From Persicitalea jodogahamensis (GTDB lineage Bacteria; Bacteroidota; Bacteroidia; Cytophagales; Spirosomataceae): a DNA stretch of 64,000 bases. The DNA is taken from positions 620,001-684,000 of the forward strand of contig NZ_BMXF01000003.1 of NCBI RefSeq assembly GCF_014651615.1. Reading direction: 5' to 3'. The notes under the pieces are model-generated. The model made no database searches, was not told the origin of the DNA, and saw only the letters and a program-made list of their open reading frames with translations. Position numbers and translations under genes: made by a program. Shown here piece after piece: positions 19,468-28,871 of this stretch (positions within the stretch are counted from its first letter, which is position 1; each line of letters opens with the position of its first letter).

Positions 19468-20934
19468 ATGAGAACTATTATACTCCTCCTGACCCTGTTC
19501 AATATGTCTGTTTTTGCCCAGACGGTGTACCAAAGCCAGGAAGTCGAGCAATCCGCTAACCCAACGGGCGGAACGATGCTGCTCAATCAATTCATCACCG
19601 CCAATCTCCGGCTTCCGATCGAGGCGGCAGCCAAAGGATTGAATGGCGGCGTGTACGTGAAGGGAATCGTTGAACCCGACGGACGCTTTACCAGTATGGA
19701 AGTGGTCAAATCCGTTGACAGCTTATGCAACCGGGAAGCACTGCGGGTACTTGGCCTGTACCGCTCCTGGCAGCCTGCCCGTAAGGACGGAAAACCCGTG
19801 CGGCAGGAAATCACCTACCCGGTATTTTTTCGCTCGCCTCCAATTCCCAACTACGACCCGGGGGAAAATGTATTGTATGAATATTTTGACAAAGATCAGG
19901 TGCTGACTGGGGAAGAGAGTGAGTATGCGTATCGCCGTGTGATTCCCGTGGATGAATATGGAATGATACGCGCCGATGTACATTTTCAGCAAAGTCGTCG
20001 CAAGGGCTGGCAGGACGTTGTGACATTTCCCTATGAAAAATTGGAGATGTGGGTAAAGGTGCACGGTGCCAGCGGTGCCGACTCTGTGCGGGCCATCCGG
20101 GCCACCACTCGCACCGACAATTCGGGTGGACCGTGGGAAGAGGTAGTCAGGCAAAAAGATGGCAAATTGCTATCGCTTACAGCCTATCCGGGAATGGGAA
20201 AGGCTCCTTACCTGCATAAGGAATACTATCTGAACGGAATGCTGCGTAAATACGAAACTCAGGTAGACAGCACGCTCAACACCACAATCTGGCACGACAC
20301 AGGATTAATGAATAGCGTAATAGAAACAAACCCCGCTACGGGCACTGTCATCCACGAGGTGTGGGGCAGCGATGGATTGCCGCTTGTCGCCGAAGGTGAC
20401 GGCTGGGCCAAACTTTCAGGTAGTTCGCTGAACGGATTGGTCGTTTTTGAGCAGGGGAAAGTGAACGGGAATCGCAAGCAGGGCCGTTGGGTTGGGCAAC
20501 TGGCCGACAGCACACTGGTATATGAGGAGTTTTACGAGAATGGAAAATTCATAAATGGAAAAACCGTACTGAGCGGGAAAGAGACGGCTTACGAAAGCGA
20601 GTACCCGATAGCGCCACGCTACCAGGAGGTTTTGCAGGAAATGTACCGTTTTCTGGCTAAAAATATTCGCTACCCTGTTGAGGCCAGTCGAAACAATACC
20701 ACGGGCAAAGTAGCCATTTCTTATGTTGTCAATGAGGATGGTACTTTCAGCGACTACCGCATCGAGCAGAGTGCTGGAAAGAGCCTGAACGATGAAGCGC
20801 TTCGGGTCATCAAACTAATGAGTGGCAAATGGCTGCCCGGTATGCACAAGGGTATGGCTATCAAACAGCGATTTACCATGCCCATCGGATTCAATACTGA
20901 ATCTACGGTGTCCGTTCGGACGTTTTCAAGATAG
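19468..20934 (+). CDS. Periplasmic protein with two TonB C-terminal domains
   Basis: From ATG 19468 this gene encodes 488 residues with a signal peptide (MRTIILLLTLFNMSVFAQ). It has one TonB-C-like domain near the N-terminus (NLRLPIEAAAKGLNGGVYVK, VEPDGRFTSMEVVKSVD) and another at the C-terminus (NIRYPVEASRNNTTGKVAIS, VNEDGTFSDYRIEQSAG). Between them lie about 260 residues with MORN-like short strands (YYLNGMLRKYETQ, EEFYENGKFINGK). It lacks the membrane anchor and proline-rich spacer of a true TonB, so it is not a standard energy transducer. It is divergent from the BlaI/M56 pair and shares its operator region, so it may be the regulated target. An upstream TTG at 19411 would precede the signal peptide. 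Confidence 0.82.
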   Translation: MRTIILLLTLFNMSVFAQTVYQSQEVEQSANPTGGTMLLNQFITANLRLPIEAAAKGLNGGVYVKGIVEPDGRFTSMEVVKSVDSLCNREALRVLGLYRSWQPARKDGKPVRQEITYPVFFRSPPIPNYDPGENVLYEYFDKDQVLTGEESEYAYRRVIPVDEYGMIRADVHFQQSRRKGWQDVVTFPYEKLEMWVKVHGASGADSVRAIRATTRTDNSGGPWEEVVRQKDGKLLSLTAYPGMGKAPYLHKEYYLNGMLRKYETQVDSTLNTTIWHDTGLMNSVIETNPATGTVIHEVWGSDGLPLVAEGDGWAKLSGSSLNGLVVFEQGKVNGNRKQGRWVGQLADSTLVYEEFYENGKFINGKTVLSGKETAYESEYPIAPRYQEVLQEMYRFLAKNIRYPVEASRNNTTGKVAISYVVNEDGTFSDYRIEQSAGKSLNDEALRVIKLMSGKWLPGMHKGMAIKQRFTMPIGFNTESTVSVRTFSR

Positions 20935-20988
20935 CAAATTGTCTTTTTATATGCGTAAGCGGAAGGTAATCAAACGTTTTCGTGACAT

Positions 20989-23169
20989 TTAGTTGATGAA
21001 CATCTCATCGACCAACAAGAGCGCTTTTCTGCCCTTTTGGGTATTTTGTTCCGAAATTTTTTCTACGGGCTTCGCGATTATTTTAAGATAACCAATCGGC
21101 TGGGGTTTGAAAGTTCCAGCCAGGGATTGAAGACTCTCAAACTCGCCTTTTTGGGGCTGCCTTGGTTTAACTTTGGCCAGTAGCTTCGCTTCCTTTTCAC
21201 TTGCTCCGCCCCAGATTTCCACCCACTCAGGCGGGAAAATGCCCGTATCCTCCTCAATCATGTAATGCAGCCCTACCGATGAAATAGTAACTGGGGCCTT
21301 GAAGGTAGCGACCAACCCGAGGTCATTATCCCGCACCCCCGCCCAGAAGTTGGCCCAGGCCGGATTGTTTGCCCCGATAGTGCCCAGTTTTTTATTGAAA
21401 AAGGTTTCCGCTCCCTCGGCCAGATGTACTCTGTTCAATGGGTACAGAAGCCGCAGGCTATCGGGGTCGTATGTACTTTTGAAAAAATCGAAGGTAGCCG
21501 TTTCGCTGCCTAGCCAACCCTTTTTGAACGCCTTGGCCTTAATCGTTGCGGGTTCTGTAAGCGTCATTTTTCCGTTGAAAACGGGCGAAGTCAGGCTGTC
21601 CGGTTCGCTGCCATCGGTAGTGTAGCGGATGGTGGCACCCCGAATGGGATGCTTCAAGCGGAGAGCGATTTCTTTATCGAAGACCGTGGACGCATTTCCT
21701 TCCTGCGGTGGATTTAGCTTTAAGGGAGAATTACCATCGTCCACGAAACCACCAATAACATTCAGGTTGGGGTGGTCTTTTTTCAGTCGGGCTATTTGCT
21801 CTCCGGTAAGCTCTGTGTCCCAGACCGACACGCTTTTCAGCATTTTAAAGGTGCCCAATTGCTTATGCAGATCATCGAAGTTTAGCTTCGTGCCGGATAG
21901 ATTGAGCGATCTAAGGTAGGGTAGGGCGGCCAGGCTATGCAGACCCCTGGCGCTGATTTCGGTGAAGTTGAGGTTCAGGTTGCGCAGGTTTTCAAAAGTA
22001 GCCACGATGGACAGGTCCTGATCGCTAACCGGCATTTTGCTCAGGTTGAGGTCCACGATTTGCATTCGAACGGCTCGTAGTTCTTCCAACAGCCGCGGGG
22101 CGTATTCGCTTTTATTATAAATGTTTACTTCCAGCGCCGGCGACTGCCTCGCCAGGAAAGATACTGTACGGTAGTCCGTGTTCAACTCCGTCACCACATC
22201 TTCTGACGGAGGCTCAAAATCAAAGATATCGTCGGCATTGGCGGGCTGAAATCTCGCAGCGGCCAATACGCGAAGCGAATCGCCCACGGGAAGGTCGGCT
22301 AATTTCTGTTTGAAACTTTGGTGTCGTTGTACCCAAAGTGCCAGAAGGCGAATCTCCTCGGGACTAAGCTGGGTTTTGCCCGATGGAGGCATGTGCTTTT
22401 TCTCTTCCATCGGCAGGTGTATTCTTTGCAGCAATAAGCTGATTTCGGGCTGTCCGGCCACAAACAACTCCCCATTCTTCCCGCCTTTCATGACAGATTC
22501 TGCATCGGTCAGCAACAAGCCGCCCTTCTGTTTGTCGGCATTATGACACCCCACACATTTCTGATTGAAGATGGGTAAAATAACATCGTTAAAAACCAAT
22601 GCCTTCTCAAACGGAACGGGTACAGTAGCCTCGTCGACCTTGAAAGGAGCAAACACATAATCATTTCCGTGCGTCAGCGACGCCCCGAAATGTCCACCCA
22701 GTACAAGTACCAGCAGGAGTAAACTACCCCCCGCCCTGGCGACAGGAGCGCGGTACCAGTTCGCATTCCGCACAAAGTACAGGGCAGAAGACAGGAAGAA
22801 AATGCCGGCGCCCGTCCACTTATGCCAGAAAAGTGTATCGCCCGCATAGCCTTCTTCCTGCGCCAGAAATAAGCCCATTACGACCGTGACCGCCGCCAGC
22901 AAAGCACCGGATAGCAGGAAATTTCTTGAGAAGTTCTGGTAAAAATCATTGGCGGCATTGGCAGGAGAGAAGCGAAAGAATTCCAGAATCACCGCCACGA
23001 TCAGCAACACCAGTGGAAAATGAAGCAGCATCGGGTGCAGACGCCCAAAGCTCTGCAACCAAACTGGAAGCACCAGATTGCTTTCAAAAACCAGCAGAAA
23101 AGCAATGGTGATGGTGAGTCCCAAAAGGAGATTCTCCGCTATGTACCTCATAGTTATTCTCTCATTCAT
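20989..23169 (-). CDS. Mosaic membrane protein: DUF2231-like spans, cytochrome c, LRR, CHB_HEX_C domain
   Basis: From ATG 23169 it has 726 residues. The N-terminus holds four or five membrane spans (RLHPMLLHFPLVLLIVAVIL is DUF2231-like). A planctomycete-type cytochrome c domain follows, with one haem site C-V-G-C-H and the distal HMPPSGKTQLSPEEI. Then come leucine-rich repeats (LRNLNLNFTEISARGLHSL, LRSLNLSGTKLNFDDL), a chitobiase C-terminal-type beta domain (IRYTTDGSEPDSLTSPVF), and a C-terminal F5/8-like sandwich (AKLLAKVKPRQPQ). A start at 23151 or a TTG at 23199 is also possible. It lies 32 bp after the DUF1501 gene. Electron transfer to a partner is likely; the exact role is unknown. Confidence 0.85.
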   Translation of the reverse strand: MNERITMRYIAENLLLGLTITIAFLLVFESNLVLPVWLQSFGRLHPMLLHFPLVLLIVAVILEFFRFSPANAANDFYQNFSRNFLLSGALLAAVTVVMGLFLAQEEGYAGDTLFWHKWTGAGIFFLSSALYFVRNANWYRAPVARAGGSLLLLVLVLGGHFGASLTHGNDYVFAPFKVDEATVPVPFEKALVFNDVILPIFNQKCVGCHNADKQKGGLLLTDAESVMKGGKNGELFVAGQPEISLLLQRIHLPMEEKKHMPPSGKTQLSPEEIRLLALWVQRHQSFKQKLADLPVGDSLRVLAAARFQPANADDIFDFEPPSEDVVTELNTDYRTVSFLARQSPALEVNIYNKSEYAPRLLEELRAVRMQIVDLNLSKMPVSDQDLSIVATFENLRNLNLNFTEISARGLHSLAALPYLRSLNLSGTKLNFDDLHKQLGTFKMLKSVSVWDTELTGEQIARLKKDHPNLNVIGGFVDDGNSPLKLNPPQEGNASTVFDKEIALRLKHPIRGATIRYTTDGSEPDSLTSPVFNGKMTLTEPATIKAKAFKKGWLGSETATFDFFKSTYDPDSLRLLYPLNRVHLAEGAETFFNKKLGTIGANNPAWANFWAGVRDNDLGLVATFKAPVTISSVGLHYMIEEDTGIFPPEWVEIWGGASEKEAKLLAKVKPRQPQKGEFESLQSLAGTFKPQPIGYLKIIAKPVEKISEQNTQKGRKALLLVDEMFIN

Positions 23170-23201
23170 CCCGGCGCGGGCTATCCCGTCAATATTCAAA
23201 A

Positions 23202-24656
23202 TTATGAGATAATGTCCCTGACCACTTTTCCTGAAACATCCGTCAGCCGGTATCGCCTGCCCAAATGCTTGAAAATCAGTTTTTCGTGATTAAGCCCCAA
23301 CTGGTGCAGTACTGTGGCCTGAAAATCGTGAACGTGAACCGGATTGTGCGCGATGTTGTAGCCCAATTCGTCCGTTTCGCCGTACACCATTCCGGGCTTG
23401 ATGCCACCGCCGGCCATCCAGATGGTGAAACAGCGGGGGTGATGGTCGCGCCCATAGTTGTCGGCGGTTAGTTTGCCTTGGGTGTAGCTGGTACGGCCAA
23501 ATTCCCCACCCCAGATCACCAGTGTTTCATCCAGCATTCCCCTTTGTTTCAGGTCGGTGACGAGAGCCGCGGAAGCCTGATCCACGTCTTTGGCCTGCTG
23601 GGTGATTTCATAAGGCAAATCCCCGTGCTGATCCCAGCCCTGATGATAAAGTTGGACGAAACGGACGCCGTTCTCCGATAGTTTGCGCGCCAGCAGGCAG
23701 TTGGCCGCGTAGGTACCCGGCACCAGACAGTCGGGTCCATAGAGCTTCACGATGTCATCCGATTCTTTGGACAGGTCCATCACTTCCGGGACGGCAGTCT
23801 GCATGCGGTAGGCCATCTCGTACTGTTTGACTTTGGCCGCGATTTCGGGATCGCCAAATTCCTGGTACGAAAGGTCGTTCAATTCCGAAAGGTTGTCCAG
23901 CATTTCGCGTCGATCGCTGCGGTTCATGCCCTCCGGATCGCTTAGGTACAGCACCGGGTCTTCGCCTTTGCTGAACTGCACGCCCTGATGTACCGAATCC
24001 AGGAAACCGCTCGACCACAATTTGGAGTACACGCCCTGGCCGTTTCCCACACCCCGCGATAGTAAGACGGTGAAAGTAGGCAGGTTTTTGTTTTCGTTGC
24101 CCAGGCCATAACTCAGCCAGGAACCCATACTGGGTCGATTGCCTTGTTGCGAACCCGTTTGTAGGAAAGTGAGAGCCGGGTCGTGGTTGATCGCCTCCGT
24201 GTACATCGATTTTACAAAACAAAGGTCGTCCACGATTTTTGCCGTGTAGGGCATCAGGCTGCTCACCCACGCCCGGGACTGTCCGTACTGCTGGAAATCC
24301 ACGAAGGAACCCACGAGGGGAAATGATGCTTGGTTGGCCGTCATGCCCGTCAGGCGCTGGTCGCCACGCACCGAGGGTGGGATTTCCTCGCCCTGCAAGT
24401 CGCGGAGTTTGGGTTTGTAATCAAATAACTCCTGCTGCGAAGGCGCTCCATTTTGGAACAGATAGATGACCCGCTTGGCCTTGGGAGCAAAATGTGGAAT
24501 CCCCGGTGCCAGCCCGTCCAAAGTACCTTCGCCGCCCGTGAAAAGATCAGGCATCAGCAGAGACCCTAATGCCACGCCTCCGATTCCGAGGCTCATGGAA
24601 GAAAGGAAACGACGCCGATTGAAGGTGAAGCCGTGTTCGGTTTGGGCGTTGTGCAT
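23202..24656 (-). CDS. DUF1501 family protein, Tat-exported
   Basis: This protein belongs to the DUF1501 family, a relative of the alkaline phosphatase/sulfatase fold that is very abundant in Planctomycetes. From ATG 24656 it has 484 residues. It starts with a twin-arginine leader (FNRRRFLSSMSLGIGGVALG), then KRVIYLFQNGAPSQQELFDY, a middle region with NHDPALTFLQTGSQQGNRPS, and LVIWGGEFGRTSYTQG with DNYGRDHHPRCFTIW, the family hallmark. It sits between the DUF1553 lipoprotein (upstream) and the cytochrome mosaic (downstream). These families travel together, which points to one periplasmic complex or process; its chemistry is not established. Confidence 0.9.
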   Translation of the reverse strand: MHNAQTEHGFTFNRRRFLSSMSLGIGGVALGSLLMPDLFTGGEGTLDGLAPGIPHFAPKAKRVIYLFQNGAPSQQELFDYKPKLRDLQGEEIPPSVRGDQRLTGMTANQASFPLVGSFVDFQQYGQSRAWVSSLMPYTAKIVDDLCFVKSMYTEAINHDPALTFLQTGSQQGNRPSMGSWLSYGLGNENKNLPTFTVLLSRGVGNGQGVYSKLWSSGFLDSVHQGVQFSKGEDPVLYLSDPEGMNRSDRREMLDNLSELNDLSYQEFGDPEIAAKVKQYEMAYRMQTAVPEVMDLSKESDDIVKLYGPDCLVPGTYAANCLLARKLSENGVRFVQLYHQGWDQHGDLPYEITQQAKDVDQASAALVTDLKQRGMLDETLVIWGGEFGRTSYTQGKLTADNYGRDHHPRCFTIWMAGGGIKPGMVYGETDELGYNIAHNPVHVHDFQATVLHQLGLNHEKLIFKHLGRRYRLTDVSGKVVRDIIS

Positions 24657-24758
24657 ACTATTCGGGGATGACAGAGTGAGGGATGGAGAGAATTTTGGAG
24701 TATAGGTGCGAAAGCAACCTTCTCCCATTCGCTAAATCGCTCATTGAAAATTGATTGC

Positions 24759-27074
24759 CTATGTCTTTGTTATCGCTTCTTCTAAATTATAAATTGTAGA
24801 AATTACACGCATGAGTGCTGCTTGATCTACCTTATCAAGGTTCCGGGTCATTGGGTATTCTCCCACCGTCAGCATCTTGTGGGCGGCTTCGGGCGTAATG
24901 GTACTCCGTTGTTTCTCGTAGTAGTTTGTCAGGATATTCAACTCCTTAGCGCTGGGCTTTCGGCAGATAATCAGACGAAATGCATTCGTTAATTTTTCAT
25001 TCACACTGCTTTTCTCCTTCAATAGATTGGCGGCCAAAACCCGCGAGGCTTCCAGCACGGCGGGATCATTCATCATGACGAGTGCTTGCAGCGGCGTGTT
25101 GGTTTTTAGTCGCTTGACCTCACAAAGGTCACGGTTGCTGGCGTCAAAGATGCCCATCACGGGCGGGGGTACCGTACGTTTGATAAGGGTGTACATGCCC
25201 CGGCGGTAGAGTTTGCTGCCATGGTCCTGTTTGTATACCGACAGCAAACCTCGTCCCGAAGTTGCGCCTTCCCAAAGGCCGTCGGGTTGGTAAGGTTTTA
25301 CGCTCGGTCCGCCGATGCTGCGATTGAGCAAACCACTGCTGGCAAGTACCAAATCCTTGACGTACTCAGCGTGAATACGGTAGCGGGGGCCACGCGCCAG
25401 GTAAATGTTTTCGGGGTCTACTGCCAATTTCTTTTTACTCACTGTGGCCGATTGGCGGTAGGTAGCCGAAGTCACCATTTGCTTCACGAGCCGTTTAATG
25501 TCCCAGCCATGTTCCATAAAATCCACGGCGAGCCAGTCGAGCAGGGCGGGGTGCGTGGGCAGGTCGCCCTGCATGCCGAAATCACCGGAGGTTTTGACTA
25601 TGCCTTTCCCGAAAAATTCCTGCCAAAGAATGTTCACATAGACGCGGGCCGTCAGTGGATTTTTCTTGTCAAATAGCCACTGGGCCAAGCCTAGTCGATT
25701 TTTGGGGTAGTTTTTATTGAAAGGCAAGATCGAACTGGGGGTTCCCGGCTCTACTTCGTCGCCAAGCGCATCATAAACTCCGCGCTTGAGGATATGTGTT
25801 TTCCGGGTAGAATCCAGATCACCCATGACCGATACAATAAGGCGGTTGGTATCAGGCTTGTTGATAAAACTCAGGATGTTTTGCGTGTCTTCTTCACTAA
25901 TCTCCATCAGCGGCTTCTTGGCGTAGGTTTCCGGCCCCCCAATGACCGACTCCCGGCCAACCTCTTTCACGTTATTGAAGAACGCGAACATCTGATAGTA
26001 TTCCTTTTGGGAAAATGGATCGTATTTATGATCATGGCAGTGGGCGCATTCCAGCGTCACGCCCAACAAGCCTTTCCCAAACATGTCGTTGCGATCGGTA
26101 ACGTAGAGCAATCGGTACTCTTCATTAATGATGCCCCCCTCTTCGGTAATCTTATGGTTCCGATTAAAGCCCGTAGCCAGTAATTGCTCTTTGTTACTAT
26201 CGGGCAGCAGGTCCCCCGCGAGCTGCCAGGTTACGAATTTTTTATAGGACATGTTTTGGTTGAAGGCGTGTATCACCCAGTCACGCCACGGCCATTGGGT
26301 ACGGTAGCCGTCGTCCTGGTAGCCGTGCGAATCGGCGTAGCGGGCCAGATCCAGCCAATGAAGGGACATTTTTTCTCCGTAGGCCGGCATTTTTAAGAGC
26401 CGGTCTACCATTCTCTCATAAGCGTCAGGACGGGTATCCGCGAGGAATTCGTTCTGCATTTCCAAAGTGGGTGGCAAGCCCAGAATGTCCAGACTCAGTC
26501 TTTTAAGGAGACGTTCTTTATCCGCCTCCTCATTGGGAGCCAACCCTCGCTGCTCTTGTTTTTGTAAAATGAAGTAGTCAAGTTCGTTTTGTGGCCAGTC
26601 CGTATCGTCCACTTTGGGTAAGGCTGGCTTTACGGGCGGGTCGAACGCCCAATGTTTTTCGTACCTGGCCCCCTGCGTGATCCACTTCTCGATCAGCTCA
26701 ATCTCTTGTTGCGTCAACTTTAAATTGGAGTCCACAGGAGGCATCCGCTCGGTGGAATCTTCGGTAGTGATGCGTAGAAAAACCTGGGAAAGTTCCGGCT
26801 TCCCTGCGACCAGAGCGTGAGCAGTCGGGTTTTCCTGCAAGGCCGCAAAGGCATTCTCCGCCAGGTCAAGTCGCAGGCCGGCTTCACGTTTGTTGGCGTC
26901 TGGACCATGACAGGCCAGGCATTTGTCCGAAAGAATGGGCCTTATGTCAAAGTTGTAGCTGACCTGGTCCGGTAGCCTGGTCTCTGATGTCAGGCCGGAC
27001 GCATTCTCTCCGCATCCCTGAATAACGGTGGCCAGGAGAAACAGACTCGCGATGAAGAGGAAGTTTTTGCGCAT
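24759..27074 (-). CDS. PSCyt1/DUF1549/DUF1553 cytochrome lipoprotein
   Basis: This is a large periplasmic protein with 771 residues from ATG 27074. It has a lipoprotein signal (MRKNFLFIASLFLLATVIQG, then Cys), a planctomycete cytochrome c domain with the haem site C-L-A-C-H and HGPDANKREAGLRLD, a DUF1549 domain (WPQNELDYFILQKQEQRGL, LPPTLEMQNEFLAD) and a C-terminal DUF1553 domain (NRLGLAQWLFDKKNPLTARV, LWQEFFGKGIV). The frame is open from 27125, but the first 17 residues precede the lipoprotein signal. It is the first gene of a three-gene minus-strand unit. A redox role linked to breakdown of complex glycans is often suggested from gene context but is unproven. Confidence 0.9.
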   Translation of the reverse strand: MRKNFLFIASLFLLATVIQGCGENASGLTSETRLPDQVSYNFDIRPILSDKCLACHGPDANKREAGLRLDLAENAFAALQENPTAHALVAGKPELSQVFLRITTEDSTERMPPVDSNLKLTQQEIELIEKWITQGARYEKHWAFDPPVKPALPKVDDTDWPQNELDYFILQKQEQRGLAPNEEADKERLLKRLSLDILGLPPTLEMQNEFLADTRPDAYERMVDRLLKMPAYGEKMSLHWLDLARYADSHGYQDDGYRTQWPWRDWVIHAFNQNMSYKKFVTWQLAGDLLPDSNKEQLLATGFNRNHKITEEGGIINEEYRLLYVTDRNDMFGKGLLGVTLECAHCHDHKYDPFSQKEYYQMFAFFNNVKEVGRESVIGGPETYAKKPLMEISEEDTQNILSFINKPDTNRLIVSVMGDLDSTRKTHILKRGVYDALGDEVEPGTPSSILPFNKNYPKNRLGLAQWLFDKKNPLTARVYVNILWQEFFGKGIVKTSGDFGMQGDLPTHPALLDWLAVDFMEHGWDIKRLVKQMVTSATYRQSATVSKKKLAVDPENIYLARGPRYRIHAEYVKDLVLASSGLLNRSIGGPSVKPYQPDGLWEGATSGRGLLSVYKQDHGSKLYRRGMYTLIKRTVPPPVMGIFDASNRDLCEVKRLKTNTPLQALVMMNDPAVLEASRVLAANLLKEKSSVNEKLTNAFRLIICRKPSAKELNILTNYYEKQRSTITPEAAHKMLTVGEYPMTRNLDKVDQAALMRVISTIYNLEEAITKT

Positions 27075-27222
27075 TGGTAGTGTTTCCGGGAATGTGGATA
27101 TCCTGCTCCCTAAATTGAAGCGCATTTTTTTTTGATAATGTCAGGGTAATACCCTAACCGGATCGTCAGTTATGAAAAGGAAGAATTTTTTTGTAAAGTT
27201 TTTCTCATAGGTAATTGATTGT

Positions 27223-27256
27223 AAAAAGAAAGCTCCGCCTGGGGCTTTCTTTTTTT
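27223..27256. terminator. Rho-independent terminator
   Basis: A perfect 11-bp stem (27223-27233 with 27244-27254), extended inward by C-G pairs, with a run of A on one side and T on the other. It lies just beyond the stop (27262) of the minus-strand START-like gene and upstream of the cytochrome lipoprotein gene. Confidence 0.85.
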
Positions 27257-27261
27257 GGTTA

Positions 27262-27903
27262 TCAGCCGATCTCCAGCACCTTCTGCTCCACATTGCGGTG
27301 AAAGGCCGCGATCACTTTACCATGCAGGTAAGGATATAGCCTTTTCTCTCTTATGTAGGATTTGGTTTTACCCCGATAAGTAGTACGGTGGATTATTCTT
27401 GTCTGATAATCATTGGTTTCCTGGAAAATAAGCCGCTGGCTACCCTCGGTTTTCCCTCCTTCTATGTAAGAAAACTCAATATATTTTTCTTTCTGGTCGA
27501 TGCGGGTAATCTGGTGTGCCACTGCAATGTTCACCATGCCCCAAAACAAACTGATGTTCAGAAACAAGACCTGCCCCTCACTAAGGCCATTGTACTTATC
27601 CTTCAGGTAAGTCAAGGACTTACTTTGTTTGCAATACATACAGCCAAAACTGACCATGCGGCTACGCCATGTTTCTCGGGGGGGGATGGTCAGGTACGTT
27701 TTCCATACCGTATCCAAATCTGATTTTATCAAGAAAGACTTGGTGTGGACATGATACGAATCGCTCTCGGCGGGCTTGTAACAGGTCGTGTCCAGCTGGT
27801 CAAAATCGCAGGGTATCCGCAGACCTTTGTTCTCGATGTAGTCGCGGACTGTTTTCTGCTGGATGAGGTCTTTTTTAATGAAAGCAGGGAGGTGTATCGA
27901 CAT
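27262..27903 (-). CDS. SRPBCC/START-like protein of unknown function
   Basis: I do not recognise the exact family. The 213 residues form a single domain. The middle (SFLIKSDLDTVWKTYLTIPP, then YNGLSEGQVLFLN, AHQITRIDQKEKYIEFSYIE) has the look of an SRPBCC (START/Bet v1-like) lipid- or ligand-binding fold. There is a C-x-x-C pair (FGCMYCKQ). There is no signal peptide or membrane span. It follows the esterase gene by 87 bp on the same strand and is closed by the terminator at 27223-27256. The fold assignment is tentative. Confidence 0.65.
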   Translation of the reverse strand: MSIHLPAFIKKDLIQQKTVRDYIENKGLRIPCDFDQLDTTCYKPAESDSYHVHTKSFLIKSDLDTVWKTYLTIPPRETWRSRMVSFGCMYCKQSKSLTYLKDKYNGLSEGQVLFLNISLFWGMVNIAVAHQITRIDQKEKYIEFSYIEGGKTEGSQRLIFQETNDYQTRIIHRTTYRGKTKSYIREKRLYPYLHGKVIAAFHRNVEQKVLEIG

Positions 27904-27990
27904 CCGTTATAATGAGTAGGGTTGTGTTTAGATTTAAAAGTCCATTCTGTGGCAATCTACCCGACTCACAACGATTGATTTGAGCTTTGC

Positions 27991-28791
27991 TTATCTAAAA
28001 TGGTCAAAAAACAGCAGGGTTTTCTCAATGTATTTCTCCCAATAGTCCCATTCGTGTCCACCCGGGAATTCCTGATATTCGTGCGGGATGTGGTGTTCAA
28101 GGAGTTTTTCATGAAGCGCCCGGTTGGCATCCAATAGCGAGTCTTGCAGCCCGCAGTCAAATCGAAAGGGGGGAAGAAAATTCTTGTTTTTCACCAGCTG
28201 CGCCAGCACCGATGCATCCCGTGGCTCGTTTTGCGCATAATCAGAAACGGATTCTTCAACGAACTGGCTCATTTGCTCAAGCTCGGTAATGGACGAATGA
28301 CCGGCAAACCCCCGGAAGCGTTGCGGGAATCTGGCTCCCAAACGCATGGCCCCGTAACCGCCCATGGACAGTCCCGCAATGAAGTAGGCATCAGGGTCAA
28401 ATTCTATGCTGGGGAAGGCGGCCTCAACCGCCGCTGGAACATCATCCAGAATCCATTTTTCAAAGTTGTGTCCTGAGTGTGGCAGGTAACCGCTGCCGTC
28501 GCCAAACAATCCATCGGATGGCATGGCAAGTGCAATGGGCTTTATCCGATTTTCATCAATCAATCGTTGCGCCGTTTGGTGAACGCCAGCTTTCATCGTC
28601 CAGGCCCAGTGGCTTCCATAAACTCCATGTAACAGAATTACCAATGGCAGGGGGCACGAGATTTTCCGAGGCAGAAAAACGCTAATGTCCCCCCGGCCCT
28701 GCAGGTTTGGTGTTTTTACAGTAATATAGTGCACACCCTCATTTGAAAAACGAGGGTCGGAAACTTCGAGCGTGCGGAAAGGATGCGCCAT
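27991..28791 (-). CDS. Alpha/beta-hydrolase, esterase D family (putative esterase)
   Basis: This is a serine hydrolase with 266 residues. The oxyanion region is LVILLHGVYGSHWAW, the nucleophile elbow is G-L-S-M-G-G with Ser142, and the catalytic His lies in FPGGHEWDYW near the C-terminus. The fold matches the putative-esterase family (PF00756) that includes S-formylglutathione hydrolase, feruloyl esterases and mycolyltransferases. No signal peptide is seen, so it acts in the cytosol, probably on a small acyl ester. It stands alone after a hairpin that separates it from lysA. Confidence 0.88.
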   Translation of the reverse strand: MAHPFRTLEVSDPRFSNEGVHYITVKTPNLQGRGDISVFLPRKISCPLPLVILLHGVYGSHWAWTMKAGVHQTAQRLIDENRIKPIALAMPSDGLFGDGSGYLPHSGHNFEKWILDDVPAAVEAAFPSIEFDPDAYFIAGLSMGGYGAMRLGARFPQRFRGFAGHSSITELEQMSQFVEESVSDYAQNEPRDASVLAQLVKNKNFLPPFRFDCGLQDSLLDANRALHEKLLEHHIPHEYQEFPGGHEWDYWEKYIEKTLLFFDHFR

Positions 28792-28825
28792 GGAACAGTC
28801 TGGGAAGTAAAAACGCTGACGCTAT

Positions 28826-28869
28826 ATAAGCATGCAACCTATGATATCTACCACAGGCTGCATGCTTAT
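28826..28869. terminator. Hairpin terminator after lysA
   Basis: An 11-bp perfect outer stem (28826-28836 with 28859-28869), plus three inner pairs after a one-base mismatch, begins 3 bp beyond the lysA stop at 28872 on the minus strand. It fits a terminator, although its U run is weak. Confidence 0.65.
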
Positions 28870-28871
28870 CA

